NCBI GenBank assembly: GCA_003141615.1
Contig: PLMV01000062.1
Span: forward strand, 1-35,079
Direction of reading: 5' to 3'
Source: Syntrophaceae bacterium
Lineage (GTDB): Bacteria; Desulfobacterota; Syntrophia; Syntrophales; Smithellaceae
Length of the DNA stretch: 35,079 nucleotides
Shown here: in pieces, positions 32,956 to 35,079 of the stretch
Numbering within the stretch: the stretch's first letter is position 1
How the letters are laid out: each line of letters opens with the position of its first letter
Made by a program: the position numbers and the translations under genes
The notes under the pieces: generated by a model
Databases searched by the model: none
What the model saw: the letters and a program-made list of their open reading frames with translations, nothing else
What the model was told of the DNA's origin: nothing

Positions 32956-33361
32956 CTGTGTCATTCTGCCATTAAGTAAAATACATAATAGAGCGGGTAA
33001 TATTACCATTGTTGAGGGGCAAAAGAATATTCCCTTTGATGTGCGACGCGTTTATTATCTTTATGACATTCCCGGCGGTGAGAACAGGGGCGGGCACGCC
33101 CATAAAGAGCTTCATCAGTTTATTGTTGCCGCCAGCGGCTCATTCAATGTATTGCTTGATGACGGACAGAATAAAAAGACCTTTACCCTCAACCGGCCCG
33201 ACTATGGCTTGATGGTTGTGCCTGGCATTTGGAGAGAATTGTTTGAGTTCTCGTCTGGTGCTATCTGTTTAGTGCTGGCTTCACATAAGTATGATAAAGA
33301 TGATTATATGCGTGACTATGATCAATTTATTATTTTTCGCGACAATATCAACAGTACATAA
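32936..33361 (+). CDS. fdtA: FdtA-like dTDP-sugar 3,4-ketoisomerase
   Basis: 141-residue cupin with the intact family site RGGHAHKELHQFIVAASGSFNVLLDDG, preceded by VYYLYDIPGGEN. It would convert dTDP-4-keto-6-deoxy-glucose to a 3-keto isomer, en route to sugars such as Fuc3NAc or Qui3NAc. The aminotransferase and acetyltransferase that normally follow are not in this window. It overlaps the upstream paralogue by 20 bases, so it is made from the same message. The two are similar along their whole length, evidently a duplication. Confidence 0.88.
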   Translation: MKNSVYDCVILPLSKIHNRAGNITIVEGQKNIPFDVRRVYYLYDIPGGENRGGHAHKELHQFIVAASGSFNVLLDDGQNKKTFTLNRPDYGLMVVPGIWRELFEFSSGAICLVLASHKYDKDDYMRDYDQFIIFRDNINST

Positions 33362-33442
33362 ACACACCAAAGTTAATGACAATCCCTGATGCTATTAGAC
33401 AAAAGACCACTAAATCATAAGTAAAATTAGAGAAGGGTTATT

Positions 33443-33457
33443 ATGGCTGGGCCGTGA
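33443..33457 (+). other. Four-codon leader frame overlapping the deacetylase start
   Basis: GAAGGG (33432-33437) precedes ATG-GCT-GGG-CCG-TGA, whose stop overlaps the GTG at 33454, one of two possible starts of the deacetylase. The spacing would allow reinitiation at GTG 33454 or ATG 33460. It may be chance. Confidence 0.25.
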
Positions 33458-33459
33458 GT

Positions 33460-34575
33460 ATGAACAGAGGACTAATTTCAATTCAGGTTTTGCTGTATTT
33501 TCTGATTATGATTCTGATGGCCATCGTTTGTAGCAGCAGCGGGGCAGCGCCTGTTACCATTTCTGGAACGGTAAGCGGGGAGGTGAATTCAGGTGTAACA
33601 ATCACACTGACAGGCAGCACAACCAATCAAACAACAAAGACCGATGAAAGCGGAGAATTCAGCTTTACGAGCCAGGCGAACGGAACCTACACGGTGACGC
33701 CCTCACTTACGAGCTATAAGTTCAGTCCGAACAGCTCAACGGTAACCGTAAGTGGAGCAAGTGTCACCAACACCGACTTTACGGCAACGGCCATTAAAGC
33801 TTCGACTATAAGTAAATTGACCAAGCCCCTAACATTCACCGGTTCAGCCCGTATTTGTACTTGGAGACAAGACAAAACAGCCGCTTATACATTTACATTT
33901 GATGATTCTGGTAGAAGCTCCCATTATCTGGTCGCAGCACCTGAACTTGAAGCCCGTGGTATGCGCGGCACATTTTATCTAAACACTAAGAGAATCTGGA
34001 ATTGGTCACACTGGCAAAAGCTATTTGATAGCGGCCATGAACTTGGTTCACATAGCTGGTCTCATGCCCATATGGGGGATCTCAACGAGAAAGCGCTGCA
34101 TAAAGAATTCGGTAAGGCAAAAAATGATTTACTCAACAACATTAAGGGAATGAAATCAGTCCCCAGTTTTGCCTATCCGTACGGTAGCTCCTCTGCATTG
34201 GTCCGGTCGATTGCTATGTTGTATCACTCCAATGCCCGCGGCGCAAGCAGTGGAAATGGCCTCAATGCTTCTGATCTTTCATTGGAGGAGATGTTCTCTA
34301 TCAACTGCGTAGAGGCGTCTGGTCCTCCCTATGATATGAATCGGCTTCCGATAGCTCTTAAGACTGCCATCAAGAATCGGGGCTGGATAGTGACTTTATT
34401 CCATAGCGTTGGGGCCAATGAAGAGAGTAAAAGTGGAACCATTCCCCTTTCCCTGTTCCGTGAACATCTTGATTATGTGGCGGGACAAAGCGGCACGCTC
34501 TGGATTGCCACTCTAGGAGAGGTTGCTGCTTATATCCGAGACCTTTGCAAAACTGTATATTCCGGCAGTGATTAA
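33460..34575 (+). CDS. Exported polysaccharide deacetylase with carboxypeptidase-regulatory-like domain
   Basis: About 371 residues from ATG 33460. A signal peptide (hydrophobic 10-28, SSSGAA near the cleavage point) precedes a beta-sandwich of the CarboxypepD-regulatory type (about 34-112: TISGTVSGEVNSGVTITLTG, TDESGEFSF, NGTYTVTPS). A CE4 NodB domain follows: YTFTFDDSG (D150, D151), RGTFYLNT, GHELGSHSWSHAHMG with the H-xxx-H zinc pair (H200, H204), SFAYPYG and TLFHSVG near the end (numbered from 33454). CE4 enzymes remove N-acetyl groups from glycans, so it may modify the exported polymer. It is the last gene before the transposase fragment; 98 bases separate it from the FdtA pair. Confidence 0.88.
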   Translation: MNRGLISIQVLLYFLIMILMAIVCSSSGAAPVTISGTVSGEVNSGVTITLTGSTTNQTTKTDESGEFSFTSQANGTYTVTPSLTSYKFSPNSSTVTVSGASVTNTDFTATAIKASTISKLTKPLTFTGSARICTWRQDKTAAYTFTFDDSGRSSHYLVAAPELEARGMRGTFYLNTKRIWNWSHWQKLFDSGHELGSHSWSHAHMGDLNEKALHKEFGKAKNDLLNNIKGMKSVPSFAYPYGSSSALVRSIAMLYHSNARGASSGNGLNASDLSLEEMFSINCVEASGPPYDMNRLPIALKTAIKNRGWIVTLFHSVGANEESKSGTIPLSLFREHLDYVAGQSGTLWIATLGEVAAYIRDLCKTVYSGSD

Positions 34576-34736
34576 AAAAAATGAGGACTTTTAGGAAAAT
34601 TCTTCGACTGTGAAGACCACAAATTCAACTTTGAACGATTATGTTAAGCTATGACGAGTCCATTCTACCTCCATGTTTACCCGGGTTTTGGCCGAATGAA
34701 TGATTTTTCTATGTGGAAGACACACACCGCCAACTG
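34576..34736. other. Gap between the deacetylase and the transposase fragment
   Basis: No gene seen. The segment probably contains the end of the IS5-type element, since the transposase stop is at its right edge, but the terminal inverted repeat cannot be recognised without the other end, which is outside the window. Confidence 0.35.
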
Positions 34737-35078
34737 TTACGCCGTCTTCAGTATTCTTGAAGCCCTAAAGAGATTAAAAGCCATCTGCCGGAAGAGCGCA
34801 TCAAGAGCATTTTTAATCAACTTTGGAAACCTCGCCCGATATGCCTTGTTGTATAAATGGCTTAATCCGAAATACTGTTCAACGATATACCGGACTTTAG
34901 AAATAGCTTTGTTACGTTCTGTTTCATATTCCGTAAGCTCAGTGCCTGTCGTTGCTTTTCTCATGATGCCGTCTGCGATTTTATTCAGGGCGAGAAAATC
35001 TCGATTAGGCTTTCCAAAATACCCTTTATCCGCATAAACTTTTTTAATAGGTTCTTTCGTATGACAACTACCAGCGAC
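34737..35078 (-). CDS. IS5-type transposase, C-terminal part, cut by window edge
   Basis: The minus-strand frame is open from the window edge to the stop at 34737 (113 residues). It reads GSCHTKEPIKKVYADKGYFG, then NRDFLALNKIADGIMRKAT, KAISKVRYIVEQYFGLSHLY and FRQMAFNLFRAS. VYADKGY holds a DDE aspartate and the RYIVEQYFG segment the final glutamate, the pattern of IS5-group transposases. The ATG at 34964 is internal. The N-terminal domain lies outside. It marks the right-hand boundary of the polysaccharide region. Confidence 0.85.
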   Translation of the reverse strand, partial: VAGSCHTKEPIKKVYADKGYFGKPNRDFLALNKIADGIMRKATTGTELTEYETERNKAISKVRYIVEQYFGLSHLYNKAYRARFPKLIKNALDALFRQMAFNLFRASRILKTA

Positions 35079-35079
35079 A

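Noticed and set aside
33460-33560. Lipoprotein signal in the deacetylase
   Set aside because: The cysteine near residue 26 is preceded by AIV rather than a proper lipobox with G/A/S at -1; an ordinary signal peptide or anchor is more likely.
34651-35037. 128-codon plus-strand frame at the right edge
   Set aside because: It is antisense to the IS5-type transposase frame, whose motifs are clear and which runs off the window edge without a stop.

Overview
The window looks like chromosome of a syntrophic fatty-acid-degrading member of the Desulfobacterota, near Syntrophus or Smithella. This is inferred from gene content, not from a marker gene. The evidence is an AMP-forming acetyl-CoA synthetase, EtfBA, a membrane Fe-S oxidoreductase of the EMO type (EtfAB:menaquinone oxidoreductase), an acyl-CoA ligase, a crotonase and a thiolase in one region, followed by a large Gram-negative surface-polysaccharide region. 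No rRNA, tRNA or CRISPR array was seen.

Layout. 1-330: tail of an integrase-type transposase and its right-end repeats. 330-800: leader of acs. 800-10006: acs, etfB-etfA, EMO-type oxidoreductase, acyl-CoA ligase and enoyl-CoA hydratase, all on +, separated by hairpins and two clear terminators. 10013-10365: a repeat-rich gap. 10420-14563: apgM (+) facing a thiolase (-). A DUF268 methyltransferase sits between them, flanked by a 170-bp duplication of the apgM 3' end and a scrap of a second thiolase. 14813-17676: zinc-ribbon methyltransferase (-), exported thioredoxin-fold protein (+) and folD (+). 17787-26481: LPS-core-like segment with frequent strand changes, holding a methyltransferase-kinase fusion, five glycosyltransferase-type genes (one only GT-A-like), an FkbM methyltransferase and an O-antigen-ligase-type membrane protein. 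26815-34575: ElyC/DUF218 protein, wzz, wzx, wzy, GT4, two overlapping FdtA-type sugar isomerases and a polysaccharide deacetylase, all on +. 34737-end: partial IS5-type transposase (-).

How the genes fit. The first third would activate fatty acids to CoA thioesters, carry out hydration and thiolysis, pass electrons from acyl-CoA dehydrogenases (not in this window) through EtfBA to the EMO-type oxidoreductase and the quinone pool, and handle acetate or acetyl-CoA through Acs. The last half would build a Wzx/Wzy-type polysaccharide with methylated and 6-deoxy-keto-derived sugars. No NDP-sugar synthesis genes are present apart from the two isomerases, so the pathway must be completed elsewhere.

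The most unusual material is intergenic. There are at least two families of short mosaic elements with conserved ends and interchangeable palindromes (8957-9024 with 12914-13267; 16508-16804 with 26477-26611), and a third element at 10013-10365 shares modules with both. The other points worth attention are the duplication around the DUF268 methyltransferase, the compact methyltransferase-kinase fusion, and the FdtA pair in which only one copy keeps the HxH motif.
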